From positions 43,966 through 107,965 of the forward strand of contig CALFSK010000023.1 in the NCBI GenBank assembly GCA_937916845.1: DNA of 64,000 nt. The letters run 5' to 3'. Of the stretch, positions 25,738 to 35,278 are shown piece by piece (the first letter of the stretch is position 1; every line of letters begins with the position of its first letter). The notes below the pieces were generated by a model, which searched no databases, was not told where the DNA came from, and was given only the letters and a program-made list of their open reading frames with translations. Source of the DNA: an uncultured Lactobacillus sp. GTDB taxonomy: Bacteria; Bacillota; Bacilli; Lactobacillales; Lactobacillaceae. Both the position numbers and the translations under genes were made by a program.

Positions 25738-27771
25738 ATGAATCAAACATTTTCAAAAGAATACCCAATCCTATTCGGCGGCGACTACAACCCCGAACAG
25801 TGGCCAGAAGACACCTGGGAAAAGGACTTAACGATGCTGGAAAAAGCGCACGTTAACTCTGCGACCATCAACGTGTTTTCATGGGCCTTACTTGAACCTA
25901 AAGAAGGCACCTACGACTTCAGCATGTTAGACAAGATCATTGCCTTGCTTGGCCAACACCATTTTCAAATCGTCATGGCGACGTCAACCGCCGCTTTACC
26001 CGCTTGGATGACTAAAAAGTATCCAGACGTTAACCGGGTCGACACCCACGGGATCCGCCAAGGCTTTGGTAAGCGGCATAACGCCTGCCCGAACAGCCCG
26101 AATTTCCAACGACTCGCTAAGGGATTGGTCACTCAGATTGCCAAACGCTACGCGGGCAACCCGAATATCGTCTGTTGGCATATTTCTAACGAATACGGTG
26201 GTCAGTGTTACTGTGACAACTGTGCGCAAGCTTTCCGCGTTTGGCTGAAAAAGCGCTACGCTTCCCTGGCCGAATTAAACGACGCGTGGGACGCTAATAT
26301 GTGGAGCCACACCTTCAACGACTGGGACGAAATCGTGCCACCGGATCAACATACGGACGAATTCGAAAACGGCGGCGCCACGCTTGGCGGCGAATCACTC
26401 GACTACCGCCGTTTCCAGTCCGATAGCCTACTTGCTAATTTCAAGATGGAAAAAGACATCATTCATGACCTCGATACGACGACCCCCATCACGACTAACT
26501 TCATGGGAACCCAGAAGGATCTGGACTACTTTAAGTGGGCCAAAGAACTCGACGTCGTTTCATGGGATAACTACCCAAGTTTTGACACCCCCGCATCCTT
26601 TACCGCGATGAACCACGACCTGATGTACGGCTTAAAACACGCGCCGTTCATGCTCATGGAACAAACACCGAGCCAACAAAATTGGCAGCCGTATAACGCG
26701 CTCAAGGACCCCGGTGAATTCCGGATGCTCAGCTTCCAAGCGATGGCGCATGGCGCTAACACCGTTCAGGTCTTCCAGTTGCGGCAAGCCCGTAACGGTT
26801 GCGAATCCTTACACGGCGCAATTATTTCGCACGTTGATTCTACGGAAACCCGGGTCTTCAAAGAAGCCGGCCAAATTGGTGCCGAACTCCAAAAATTGCC
26901 AGCCGATTTATTAACGAGTCAACGACACGCCCAAGTTGCGATTGTTTTTGACTGGAACAGTTTCTGGGCACTCGACTTCGCGCTGGGTCCTAACATTCGC
27001 TTACAGTACGTTGACCAAGTGCACGCCTACTACCAGTATTTCTATAACCACAACATCCCCGTTGAGATGATCTCACCGGAAGATGATTTTTCCGGATACC
27101 AAGTCGTGATTGCCCCGGCACTCTTTATGTTTAAACATGGTTTGGCCGACAAAGTCAACGACTACGTTCACGCCGGTGGTAACTTTATTACCAACACGAT
27201 GAGTGCAACCGTCGACGAACACGATAACGTTTATCAAGGCGGCTACTTCAAGCAACTGGAACCAGCCCTTGGACTTTGGTCCGAAGAATGGGACGTCTTG
27301 CCACCCGTCAGCACCTGTCAGATCACATTTAACGATCAAACAACGGCTAAAGCCAACATCGTCTGCAGCCTGTTACACCTCGGCACTGCAAAACCGTTAG
27401 CCAGCTATGAAGCGGATAAGTTCTATAATGCAACGCCCGCCGTCACCCAAAATGCGTACGGTAAAGGCCACGGTTTCTTTGTCGGAACTTACCTCGATCA
27501 AGCTGGCATGGAAGTGCTCGGCGCCCAATTAATGCCGTTATTGAATCTTAAAACGATCGACCAACCAACCGCTGACAGTCAGGGCATCGAATTAACGACC
27601 CGGAAATCAGCAAGTGCCCGCTACGACTTCTTGATTAATACGACCGCCGACACCCGCACTTATCACTACGCGGCACCAGCGAACGCTAAAGATTTATTAA
27701 CTGGTAAAGCTGTCAATAGTGGCGTCTTGACGCTAGCCCCTTACGCCGTTCAAATTATTCAGGCCAACTAA
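25738..27771 (+). CDS. GH42 beta-galactosidase (second copy)
   Basis: 677 aa. ATG at 25738 follows GGAGG. Motifs match the first copy: FGGDYNPEQW, acid/base Glu in HISNEYGGQCYCDNC (about 150) with the Cys cluster, nucleophile Glu in FMLMEQTPS (about 305). No signal peptide. The two copies clearly differ along their whole length, so they are old paralogues rather than a fresh duplication, and may differ in substrate (lactose against plant galacto-oligosaccharides). It diverges from galM; a cre site covers its leader. Confidence 0.95.
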   Translation: MNQTFSKEYPILFGGDYNPEQWPEDTWEKDLTMLEKAHVNSATINVFSWALLEPKEGTYDFSMLDKIIALLGQHHFQIVMATSTAALPAWMTKKYPDVNRVDTHGIRQGFGKRHNACPNSPNFQRLAKGLVTQIAKRYAGNPNIVCWHISNEYGGQCYCDNCAQAFRVWLKKRYASLAELNDAWDANMWSHTFNDWDEIVPPDQHTDEFENGGATLGGESLDYRRFQSDSLLANFKMEKDIIHDLDTTTPITTNFMGTQKDLDYFKWAKELDVVSWDNYPSFDTPASFTAMNHDLMYGLKHAPFMLMEQTPSQQNWQPYNALKDPGEFRMLSFQAMAHGANTVQVFQLRQARNGCESLHGAIISHVDSTETRVFKEAGQIGAELQKLPADLLTSQRHAQVAIVFDWNSFWALDFALGPNIRLQYVDQVHAYYQYFYNHNIPVEMISPEDDFSGYQVVIAPALFMFKHGLADKVNDYVHAGGNFITNTMSATVDEHDNVYQGGYFKQLEPALGLWSEEWDVLPPVSTCQITFNDQTTAKANIVCSLLHLGTAKPLASYEADKFYNATPAVTQNAYGKGHGFFVGTYLDQAGMEVLGAQLMPLLNLKTIDQPTADSQGIELTTRKSASARYDFLINTTADTRTYHYAAPANAKDLLTGKAVNSGVLTLAPYAVQIIQAN

Positions 27772-27820
27772 TATTTTCCCTGGATAACACTTTAATTTGA
27801 AACACAAACGAGTCTAAAGA

Positions 27821-27862
27821 AAAAATACCCATTCAGAAATCACTTCCGAGTGGGTATTTTTC
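27821..27862 (+). terminator. Intrinsic terminator of the second GH42 gene
   Basis: AAAATACCCATTC pairs with GAGTGGGTATTTT, followed by Ts. Confidence 0.88.
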
Positions 27863-27970
27863 TATTATTATCTAAAAGTTGAAAGTCACAAAAACTGATA
27901 CTAGCAACATATCAACACTAACAAAGTCGGTAAACTTGATTTAGCTTATTTTTAACCAATCCTAGTGCAG

Positions 27971-28127
27971 TCGGCAGAACCAGTGGGCAGTGTCGGCCAT
28001 GCTGGCTGGCGGTGTATCCAGCCAGCATGGCGGGGCGTCTTGGAAAACTTGGGCTTTAGGCTTACAAGCGAGGCGGAAGCCCGCACCTTGGCTGTAGCCG
28101 ACCCCACAGCCCACTGGTTCTGTCCGG
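27971..28127 (+). repeat. Dispersed structured element, copy 3 (pseudoknot RNA-like)
   Basis: The outer arms pair perfectly over 14 bp (CAGAACCAGTGGGC at 27975-27988 with 28109-28122), plus GTCGGC/GCCGAC inside. The inner hairpin is a perfect 13 bp (CCATGCTGGCTGG, 27997-28009 with 28018-28030). It shares TGTCGGC, GCGGGGCG, CGAGG and GCACC.TGGCTG with copy 1. Stem A is weak (CTTG/CAAG, 28039-28042 with 28065-28068). Stem B TGGGCTT/AAGCCCG (28050-28056 with 28077-28083) interleaves with A. It lies between convergent genes after a separate terminator. Confidence 0.7.
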
Positions 28128-28157
28128 CGGAGCAATGAAGAATCCTATTTTGGTCCC

Positions 28158-29663
28158 TCATTCAGCTCGCCGATAAGCCATCAGCGCTGCGGTCATGCCC
28201 TTAGTTTGTGAATAGGCTTGGTGATAGACTTGGTCAATCTGTTGATAAGCCGTCACGTTTTCAGCAATTGGTTCGTAGACCTTGCCGTAATGAACGAAGG
28301 TTTGGGCACAGTCTTCCATTGAATCAAACCAGCCCAGACCAGTGGCCGCAATCATTGCCGCCCCCATGCCAGGTCCCTGCTCATTTTGTAAGCTGACTAC
28401 GGGGTGGTTGAAGATGTCGGCTTGAATTTGCAGCCATAGCGGACTCTTCGCCCCTCCACCGATGGCGACCACCGTCTTAAACTGACTCCCGTGTTCTTCG
28501 TAGATCTGCATTAAATCTTTAAACGAGAAGATGATACCTTCCAAAACGGCCCGCACAAAGTCGTAGCGTTGGTGCGTCCCATCGATGCCGATGAAGCTCC
28601 CACGGATGTCGGCGTCGGCGTACGGCGCCCGTTCACCCACGATGTACGGGGTAAAAATCAGACCGTTAGCGCCCACCGTCGACTTGGCAGCGCTAGCGAC
28701 CATTTCCGTGAAATCAACGTCGGGGGCAAACGTCTTTTTAAACCAGCTCAATGAATAGCCGGCCGCCAGAGTAACGCCCATCGAGTAATACTTGTCAGGA
28801 AAGGCGTGGTCTTCAAACTGCAAAACACCGTGATAATTAGTATTGGGGTTATCTTCATACTTCAAGACCACGCCCGACGTCCCGATGCTGGCCATGACTT
28901 TGTCTTCAGATAAAATTCCGGCACCGACCGCACCAGCAGCGTTATCCGCAGCCCCACCATAAACCTTGGTGGTAATCGTTAACCCGGTCTGTTGCGCATA
29001 CTTTGGCGTGACGTTACCCGCAAAGTCCACCGACTTCATCAAAGGTGGGCAAATCCGTTCAGGAATCCCGAGCTGTTCACAAATTGTCTTGCTCCATTTG
29101 CCCGTTTTAACGTCTAACAGGACCGTCCCGGTCGCATCGGAGTAATCCATGGCGAGTTGCCCCGTCATGCGGTAACGAACGTAATCCTTAGGCAAAACAA
29201 AACAATCCGCTTGGGCCCAAATTTCAGGTTCATTTTCTTTGACCCACAGTAACTTAGGCAGCGTGAAACCTTCGAGTGGCCGGTTACCCGTAATATCAAC
29301 AAATTGATCACCCAACACCCGTTCAATTTCATGACACTGTGGCGTGGTTCGGGTATCGTTCCATAAAATTGCCGGTCGTAACACTTGGTGATTTGCGTCC
29401 AGCAAAACTAACCCGTGCATTTGCCCCGAATAACTGATGCCTTGAATGTCTTCAGGCTTTACATGGTCCTCACTGATTAACCGTTGAATAGCAGCCGTCG
29501 TACTGGTGACCCAGTCTTCGGGTCGTTGTTCACTGTATCCCGGTTGCGGTTGTTGTAATTCATAGCCGACGCTTTGCTGAGCAACAACGGTTCCCGCCTT
29601 ATCTACGGCCAATACTTTAACGGCACTGGTCCCTAAATCAACACCTAATACTACTGCACTCAT
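28158..29663 (-). CDS. xylB: Xylulokinase
   Basis: 501 aa from ATG at 29663; GGTG lies before it, a rather weak site. FGGY kinase features: [17 protein letters not shown] at the N-terminus (phosphate-1 motif), [11 protein letters not shown], and the second ATP motif [18 protein letters not shown] near 395. It phosphorylates D-xylulose to xylulose-5-phosphate for the phosphoketolase path. It follows xylA by about 100 bases with a terminator between them, so it is probably made at a lower level. Confidence 0.95.
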   Translation of the reverse strand: MSAVVLGVDLGTSAVKVLAVDKAGTVVAQQSVGYELQQPQPGYSEQRPEDWVTSTTAAIQRLISEDHVKPEDIQGISYSGQMHGLVLLDANHQVLRPAILWNDTRTTPQCHEIERVLGDQFVDITGNRPLEGFTLPKLLWVKENEPEIWAQADCFVLPKDYVRYRMTGQLAMDYSDATGTVLLDVKTGKWSKTICEQLGIPERICPPLMKSVDFAGNVTPKYAQQTGLTITTKVYGGAADNAAGAVGAGILSEDKVMASIGTSGVVLKYEDNPNTNYHGVLQFEDHAFPDKYYSMGVTLAAGYSLSWFKKTFAPDVDFTEMVASAAKSTVGANGLIFTPYIVGERAPYADADIRGSFIGIDGTHQRYDFVRAVLEGIIFSFKDLMQIYEEHGSQFKTVVAIGGGAKSPLWLQIQADIFNHPVVSLQNEQGPGMGAAMIAATGLGWFDSMEDCAQTFVHYGKVYEPIAENVTAYQQIDQVYHQAYSQTKGMTAALMAYRRAE

Positions 29664-29687
29664 ATTTTTCACCAACTTTTTATTTTT

Positions 29688-29719
29688 AAAAAAGGACCCG
29701 CGACGTTGGTCTCAGGCCC
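29688..29719 (-). terminator. Intercistronic terminator between xylA and xylB
   Basis: On the minus strand GGGCCTGAGAC pairs with GTCGCGGGTCC (two wobbles, one mismatch), followed by TTTTTT. It lies inside the operon, so partial readthrough into xylB is expected. Confidence 0.7.
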
Positions 29720-29762
29720 TCCCATTCTCTATCTCAAATTGTCATCAATTCTCTTAACCTAA

Positions 29763-31118
29763 TTATTTACTTAACGTATCGATAATGTAGTGGTTGATCG
29801 TATCCTTGATTTCTTCAAGGTGATCAGAACTAGTTGCAGCTAATAATTCAGATTGTGGCTTGTCGATCGCGTATTTTTCAAGGGACTTGAAGTCAGCCTT
29901 GCCGCTTTCGATATCCGCACCGATACCACTGCCGTATGAGGCGTAGCGGTTCTTCACGATATCTTCCAAGAAGCCGTCTTCCTTCATCTTCATGGCAACC
30001 CGGAGACCAGCAGCGAAGCTGTCCATCCCAACGATGTGACCGTAGAATAAGTCGTTTGGTGCGAAGGATGACCGGCGTGGTTTAGCATCGAAGTTCAAAC
30101 CACCGCGAGGGCCGATACCGCCGTTTTCAACGACTTCGTACATTGCAGCAGTCGTTTCGTAAAGGTTAGAAGGATATTCATCAATATCCCAGCCAATCAA
30201 CTTGTCACCCTGATTAGCGTCCAATGAGCCTAATAAGCCGGCTTCACGGGCAACCCGAATTTCGTGTTGATAAGTATGACCAGCCAAGTTAGCGTGGTTA
30301 CCTTCCAAGTTCAACTTGAAGTCTTTATCCAAACCATAAGTCTTCATGAAAGCAATCGTCGTTGCGGCATCAAAGTCATATTGATGGGTCGATGGTTCCT
30401 TTGGCTTTGGTTCGAGTAACATTTGTGCATCAAACCCAATTTCATTAGCGTAATCCTTCGCCATGTGGAAGAACTTAGCGGCGTGTTCTTGTTCAGCCTT
30501 CATGTTCGTGTTCCAAAGTGATTCGTAACCTTCACGGCCACCCCAGAAGACATAGTTTTCAGCACCGACGCGCTTCCCAATTTCCAAGCTGTGCTTCAAT
30601 TGTGCAGCGGAGTAGGCGAAAATGTCTGCGGATGGTGACGTTGCGGCCCCTTCAACGAAGCGGGGGTTGGTAAACATGTTGGAAGTATTCCAAAGAACCT
30701 TCATCCCGGTCGTCTTTTGATATTCAACGATGCGGTCAACAACTTTATCCAGATTCTTGTTGGTTTCACGTAACGTGTCACCTTCTGGCGCTAAGTCGCG
30801 GTCGTGGAAGCATAAGTAGTCAACGCCTAATTTGTCATAAAATTCAAAGGCGGCGTCCACTTTAGCCAAAGCTAAGTCCATCGGATCAGTAATGTGATCG
30901 TATGGACGTTGCGCAGTCCCATCACCAAATGGGTCGACTAACCGTTGATCAAAAGTGTGCCAGTAGGCAACCGCAAAGCGAAGCCAGTCGCGCATCTTTT
31001 TCCCACCGATCACTTCGTCAGGATTGTAATATTGAAAACCTAAGCCAGATTTTTTATCTTGATGGTCGACGTACTGAATCTTGTCGACGCCTTTCCAATA
31101 ACTTGTTTTTGTTTGCAT
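29763..31118 (-). CDS. xylA: Xylose isomerase
   Basis: 451 aa, the length of class II xylose isomerases. Motifs: [11 protein letters not shown] (catalytic His), [27 protein letters not shown] (metal Glu) and [13 protein letters not shown] (metal and catalytic residues). ATG at 31118 follows GGAGGG. It converts D-xylose to D-xylulose. Transcribed from a promoter with a cre box over the -35 and a XylR operator in the leader, so it needs xylose and the absence of glucose. Confidence 0.97.
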   Translation of the reverse strand: MQTKTSYWKGVDKIQYVDHQDKKSGLGFQYYNPDEVIGGKKMRDWLRFAVAYWHTFDQRLVDPFGDGTAQRPYDHITDPMDLALAKVDAAFEFYDKLGVDYLCFHDRDLAPEGDTLRETNKNLDKVVDRIVEYQKTTGMKVLWNTSNMFTNPRFVEGAATSPSADIFAYSAAQLKHSLEIGKRVGAENYVFWGGREGYESLWNTNMKAEQEHAAKFFHMAKDYANEIGFDAQMLLEPKPKEPSTHQYDFDAATTIAFMKTYGLDKDFKLNLEGNHANLAGHTYQHEIRVAREAGLLGSLDANQGDKLIGWDIDEYPSNLYETTAAMYEVVENGGIGPRGGLNFDAKPRRSSFAPNDLFYGHIVGMDSFAAGLRVAMKMKEDGFLEDIVKNRYASYGSGIGADIESGKADFKSLEKYAIDKPQSELLAATSSDHLEEIKDTINHYIIDTLSK

Positions 31119-31134
31119 TTCGATATCCCTCCAC

Positions 31135-31158
31135 GTTAGTTTGTTCCAACAACCAACT
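31135..31158 (-). promoter_or_regulatory. XylR operator (xylO) of xylA
   Basis: TTAGTTTGTTCCAACAACCAAC is a dyad between the -10 box and the ribosome site; its left half TTAGTTTGTT is the hallmark of XylR operators. A matching site is at 35019-35045. Confidence 0.8.
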
Positions 31159-31168
31159 TACAAGTATC

Positions 31169-31205
31169 ATTATAAAACTTAGTTCTGCAAATGCAAGCGC
31201 TTTCG
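31169..31205 (-). promoter_or_regulatory. xylA promoter with overlapping cre site
   Basis: On the minus strand the -10 is TATAAT (31174-31169), and TTGCAT 16 bases upstream serves as -35. The cre-like box CGAAAGCGCTTGCA (31205-31192) overlaps the -35, suiting CcpA repression. Confidence 0.75.
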
Positions 31206-31282
31206 AAATATTGATAGAATTGCTTCATTTTCACCACTTTTAGCCACATTATTCAAAATTTTCAGTCACTTAAAACAACAGC

Positions 31283-31324
31283 AAAACGCCCCCACTCCGG
31301 TCGAATACCGGCATGGGGACGTTT
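31283..31324 (-). terminator. Intrinsic terminator of xylR
   Basis: On the minus strand AAACGTCCCCATGCCGG pairs with CCGGAGTGGGGGCGTTTT, directly after the xylR stop. Confidence 0.8.
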
Positions 31325-31351
31325 AAAGGTTATTTCTTTCATTATGACGGC

Positions 31352-32548
31352 TTAATTTTCACTGTCAGCGTCTGCGACTTCGCCTTGTTGGAATCGAAGT
31401 TCATAGTCATCTAGATTCAAAACGTGGTGTGTAATCAGTGAGCAGCCCCCCAGTAGCGTCACGTACTGGGTCCGCGGAATGAGGTTAATTGGAAAATCCG
31501 TTTGGGCAATGTCTTGGTAGTCCCCCCGAATCTCATCCATCAGTTCTGGTAAGCCTTCAACGAGCGGCGAGTTAATAAAGACTGCCTGCGGATCAAGCAT
31601 GGTGACCACGTTAAAGATGAGGCCCGCCACAACGCTGCACGCTTGCCGTAAAATCCGTTCCGTATCACGGTCACCAGCCTCAAAGAGTTTGATAATTGCA
31701 GCGCGGTCTAAATGTTCAATTTGCTTAGCATTTTCAATGCGCGTAATCAGCGCATCTTCCGAACACAGGGACTCCACGGACTGGGCCGCAGTGTTGGGGC
31801 CGAGTAAGGTCAGCGTCTTCCCAATTTCACCCCCACGGCCATTTTCACCCCGCGACAGTTGCTGGTCCAAAATAATCCCGGCACCAATCCCACGGTGAAT
31901 ACTTAGCGTCACAAAACTCCGGTAAGGTTGGTCAGTACTAAAGTCGCGGGCATAAATAGCGGACAAGTTCGCTTCGTTTTCCAATAAAACCGGGACGTGG
32001 TACTGCGTTTCAAAGACCCGCACTAAATCGACGTCTTGCATATCGATCCATGGTGATTGCAGGATCTGATTGTCCTTAATAATCCCGTGAATTGAGAAAC
32101 AGATCCCGAGCAGCCCGTTGACCGTCGTTACCTCAGACGCAATCTTAGCAAGAAAGGCCTGGCACTTTGCGACCATGACCGTAATCGGTTGGTCAACAAT
32201 GTCGATCCGTTGGTACTCAATGATCGTCGTATCAATGTTGTTGGCCGTCGCGTGTAAGTGCCGGTAGCCTAGGTCAAACGTCACCGTGTACCCGTAATCG
32301 CGGTTAACGGTGACCATCGTTGGTTTCCGGCCCCCAACGTTTGACGCCGCCCCCTGGCCGATTTCAGTCAATAGTTGTTGCGCCATCAAGGTATTATATA
32401 GCGATGAGATCGTCGACTTGTGCAATTCTAGCTCGTGTGAGATCTCAATCCGCGACGTTGCCGGATGGTTAATAATTTGTTGTAAAACTAATTTTAAATT
32501 CAGATCGTGGAGTTGATCCCGATTCAAACTGCGCTGTTCCATACCCAT
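31352..32548 (-). CDS. xylR: Xylose repressor XylR (ROK family with N-terminal HTH)
   Basis: 398 aa. The N-terminal winged HTH (about 20-65: ATSRIEISHELELHKSTISSLYNTL) is followed by a ROK domain (about 85-390) with FSIHGIIKDN and the VTLSIHRGIGAGIILDQQLSRGENGRGGEIGK segment. The ROK zinc motif is not evident. It represses xylose genes and releases DNA with xylose. It lies between the alpha-xylosidase gene and xylA on the same strand, the L. pentosus order. Two operators that match the XylR type are at 31135 and 35019. Confidence 0.93.
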   Translation of the reverse strand: MGMEQRSLNRDQLHDLNLKLVLQQIINHPATSRIEISHELELHKSTISSLYNTLMAQQLLTEIGQGAASNVGGRKPTMVTVNRDYGYTVTFDLGYRHLHATANNIDTTIIEYQRIDIVDQPITVMVAKCQAFLAKIASEVTTVNGLLGICFSIHGIIKDNQILQSPWIDMQDVDLVRVFETQYHVPVLLENEANLSAIYARDFSTDQPYRSFVTLSIHRGIGAGIILDQQLSRGENGRGGEIGKTLTLLGPNTAAQSVESLCSEDALITRIENAKQIEHLDRAAIIKLFEAGDRDTERILRQACSVVAGLIFNVVTMLDPQAVFINSPLVEGLPELMDEIRGDYQDIAQTDFPINLIPRTQYVTLLGGCSLITHHVLNLDDYELRFQQGEVADADSEN

Positions 32549-32587
32549 GACCTCACCTTTTGTCTAATACCATCATCATATGTATAC

Positions 32588-32627
32588 AAAGACGACTTGT
32601 CTACATTTTTGTTAACAAGTCGTCTTT
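32588..32627 (-). terminator. Intrinsic terminator of the alpha-xylosidase gene
   Basis: AAAGACGACTTGT pairs perfectly with ACAAGTCGTCTTT around a 14-base loop, followed by a short T-containing tail. It separates the GH31 gene from xylR. Confidence 0.75.
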
Positions 32628-32639
32628 AAAACTGCTTAT

Positions 32640-34928
32640 TTACAGGGTAAGTGCTGCTTGCCCGTTTGTTAACTTAGTTGAAGCAATCCCATCATTTTCA
32701 TGAACGTAAACCGTAACGTCACCACTAACACCTTGCGTGTCAACGGTCACTTGATTGCCATTCCGGTGTGCCGTGACAGTTGCCACGTCATTGCCATGAC
32801 CATCAACGATCTTGGTTGCGACTTCACCATTTTGCAATTGATACAGGTGAATGTCGACATCTTTCGTATAATCGTAGGCCGCGTGAACGGCTTTTGAATT
32901 TTGAACTAAGATTGAGTTTGGCCGTGCCAAAACTGGTAGGCTCAATTCGTCAAAGTGTTCATCGATCCATTGACCCGTTGCGGGGGCATCGTAAACTTTG
33001 CCGTCTAAGATGCTGGTCCACTTGCCACCTGGAAGGTAAAAATGAGCTTGCCCACGGTCGTTGAAGATTGGGGCAACTAGCAACTGTGACCCAAACATGT
33101 ATTGGTTACCGTTGTCGTAGACGTTCGGGTCTTCCCCGAATTCTAAGAACATCGGCCGCATCAGTGGGTTCCCATAATGGGCACCGTGTGCTGCTTGCGT
33201 ATACAAGTATGGCATCAACGATAACTTCAAGTCTACAAAGCGCTTGGTGTTCGCAACCGCTTCGTCATCGAAGTTCCATGGTACCCGGTAAACGTTGCTT
33301 CCATGGTAACGACTGTGTGATGACAACAATCCAAATTGCGTCCAGCGTTTGTAAAGGTCTGGTGTTGGGCGGTCATCCCCGTCTTCGAAACCACCGATAT
33401 CATGGCTCCAGAAACCAAAACCAGAGAGTAAGAATGATAACCCACCACGTAAAGTATCACGCATTGAGTTGTAGTTGGAGAGGCAATCGCCACCCCAGTG
33501 TACTGGGTAGGATTGGGAACCGGCAGTTGCGGAACGTGCAAAGACGACCGCTTCTTCCTTCCCCTTAACTTCTTCAATGGCTTCATAAACGGCCTTGTTA
33601 TATTGCAACGTGTAATAGTTATGTTCTTGTTGCGGGTCGGACCCGTCAAAGAACTTCACATCGTCAACCGGAATCCGTTCACCAAAGTCGGTCTTGAAAC
33701 AGTCGACACCCATGTCGAGGAGTTCCTTTAACTTATCCTGGTACCATTTAGTAGCGTCGGGATTCGTAAAATCAACGAAGCCGTTCCCAGCTTGCCAGAG
33801 ATCCCATTGCCAAACGTCGCCGTTTTCACGTTTCAATAGGTAGCCCTTATCCTTGGCTTCCTTAAAGAGTGGTGACTTTTGCGCCACGTAAGGGTTCAAC
33901 CAAACGCAGACTTTAATGCCGCGGTCATGAATCTTCTTCAATAAGCCAGCGGGATCTGGGAACATTTCCTTATCCCAAGCAAGGGTGCACCATTCAAACC
34001 CTTTTTGCCAGAAACAGTCAAAGTGAAAGACGTCGAGTGGAATGTGGTGTTCCTTCATGCCGTCGATAAACTTCAATACGGTGGCTTCACTGTAGTCCGT
34101 CGTAAATGACGTGCTGAGCCACAGGCCAAATGACCAAGCCGGTGGCAAGTTGATGGCACCCGTTAATTCGGTATAACGGTGCAAGACTTCCTTCGGTGTT
34201 GGGCCATAAATCACGTAATATTGAAGGGATTGGCCCTCAGTACTGAACTGAACTCGGTCCACGTTTTCAGAGCCCACTTCAAAGGAAACCCGTTGTGGTT
34301 CGTCCACGAAGACCCCGTAACCGCGACTACTAATGTAGAACGGCACGTTCTTATAAGCTTGTTCACTACCCGTCCCACAATCTTGGTTCCAAGTATCGAC
34401 TGACTGACCGTTCTTGACGAAGTTCCCAAACCGTTCGCCTAAACCGTAAATCTTTTCATCGATATCCATTGCGAGTTGTTCGCGCATGTAGCTGACCTTA
34501 GTGTCATGATTAAAAATCACACCCTGTGCTTTTTGTGCGGATTCCGTAATCAATTCACCGTTCGCCGTAAACTTCATGTCAAAGTCCGTCTTGAGCGGTA
34601 GAGAAACTTTTAACTGGCCACTGGTCAAAGACGCCATCTGATCATCAACTTGAATGTCCACGTCAGGGTCTTGATCATTGATCTTAAACTTAGGCCCGTG
34701 ATCCTCGCTATCAAAATGTTCTAGTTTTACCCCAATCACATTTTCGATCGGTGAAGTGAACGTCATCGTTGTGGCACCCAAGTTCAACTGGTCGCCACGC
34801 GATAAGACGCGCTTAAAGGGCGCAAAAGTCGTCAGCGTTTTGCCAACTTTTTTTGCATCGTACGTTTCCATTGGTGATTCAACGTCGTATTCGTCGCGAT
34901 TCATCCAATAACCATTTGTAAATTTCAC
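32640..34928 (-). CDS. xylQ: Alpha-xylosidase (GH31), XylQ-like
   Basis: 762 aa. GTG at 34928 is chosen because AAGG lies 8 bases before it. GH31 features: FHFDCFWQKGFEWC, nucleophile Asp in CFKTDFGERIP (about 415), acid/base Asp in WGGDCLSNYNSMRDTL (about 480), and HDIGGFE. The enzyme frees xylose from alpha-xylosides such as isoprimeverose, a fragment of plant xyloglucan. No signal peptide, so the substrate must be imported. In L. pentosus it is preceded by the transporter xylP; here that gene is absent and a PTS EIIC gene diverges instead. Confidence 0.93.
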   Translation of the reverse strand: MKFTNGYWMNRDEYDVESPMETYDAKKVGKTLTTFAPFKRVLSRGDQLNLGATTMTFTSPIENVIGVKLEHFDSEDHGPKFKINDQDPDVDIQVDDQMASLTSGQLKVSLPLKTDFDMKFTANGELITESAQKAQGVIFNHDTKVSYMREQLAMDIDEKIYGLGERFGNFVKNGQSVDTWNQDCGTGSEQAYKNVPFYISSRGYGVFVDEPQRVSFEVGSENVDRVQFSTEGQSLQYYVIYGPTPKEVLHRYTELTGAINLPPAWSFGLWLSTSFTTDYSEATVLKFIDGMKEHHIPLDVFHFDCFWQKGFEWCTLAWDKEMFPDPAGLLKKIHDRGIKVCVWLNPYVAQKSPLFKEAKDKGYLLKRENGDVWQWDLWQAGNGFVDFTNPDATKWYQDKLKELLDMGVDCFKTDFGERIPVDDVKFFDGSDPQQEHNYYTLQYNKAVYEAIEEVKGKEEAVVFARSATAGSQSYPVHWGGDCLSNYNSMRDTLRGGLSFLLSGFGFWSHDIGGFEDGDDRPTPDLYKRWTQFGLLSSHSRYHGSNVYRVPWNFDDEAVANTKRFVDLKLSLMPYLYTQAAHGAHYGNPLMRPMFLEFGEDPNVYDNGNQYMFGSQLLVAPIFNDRGQAHFYLPGGKWTSILDGKVYDAPATGQWIDEHFDELSLPVLARPNSILVQNSKAVHAAYDYTKDVDIHLYQLQNGEVATKIVDGHGNDVATVTAHRNGNQVTVDTQGVSGDVTVYVHENDGIASTKLTNGQAALTL

Positions 34929-35018
34929 TAATCGCACCTTCTTTTAACTTTATTCATCTATATTATTTATTCGCAAAAAAGATTGCTTTTCTGTGTACTG
35001 CTAACTATGATTAGTAGG

Positions 35019-35061
35019 TAAGTTGGTTGTTTTATTCAACTAAATCAAGTTAACGCTTACA
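35019..35061. promoter_or_regulatory. XylR operator and cre site between alpha-xylosidase and EIIC genes
   Basis: AAGTTGGTTGTT...CAACTAAAT (35019-35045) repeats the xylA operator half AAGTTGGTTGTT. Next to it AGTTAACGCTTACA (35048-35061) matches 13 of 14 cre positions on the minus strand. The 350-base gap 34929-35278 holds otherwise only AT-rich sequence. The sites lie about 100 bases before the GH31 start and 230 before EIIC, so either or both may be controlled. Confidence 0.7.
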
Positions 35062-35278
35062 TTGTACACTCAACGCCACCCATAATTCAAACCATTTTTA
35101 CAAAAAAACACAATAAAATTCAGAGTTAAGTATTTTGGCATTATTTTTATCCGTTATTGCTACGACGGCCAGAAATACATTATATTTTAGTTTCATTATC
35201 GTGTATTTTTGAATAACTTTACTTAATTACAAGCACGATTAGTCATGCTAAAGTAGGGGCAAAGTGAGGCATCGACGT

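Noticed and set aside
27952..28161. Short minus-strand open frame over the third structured element
   Set aside because: It overlaps the palindromic element, has no ribosome site and no protein-like features.
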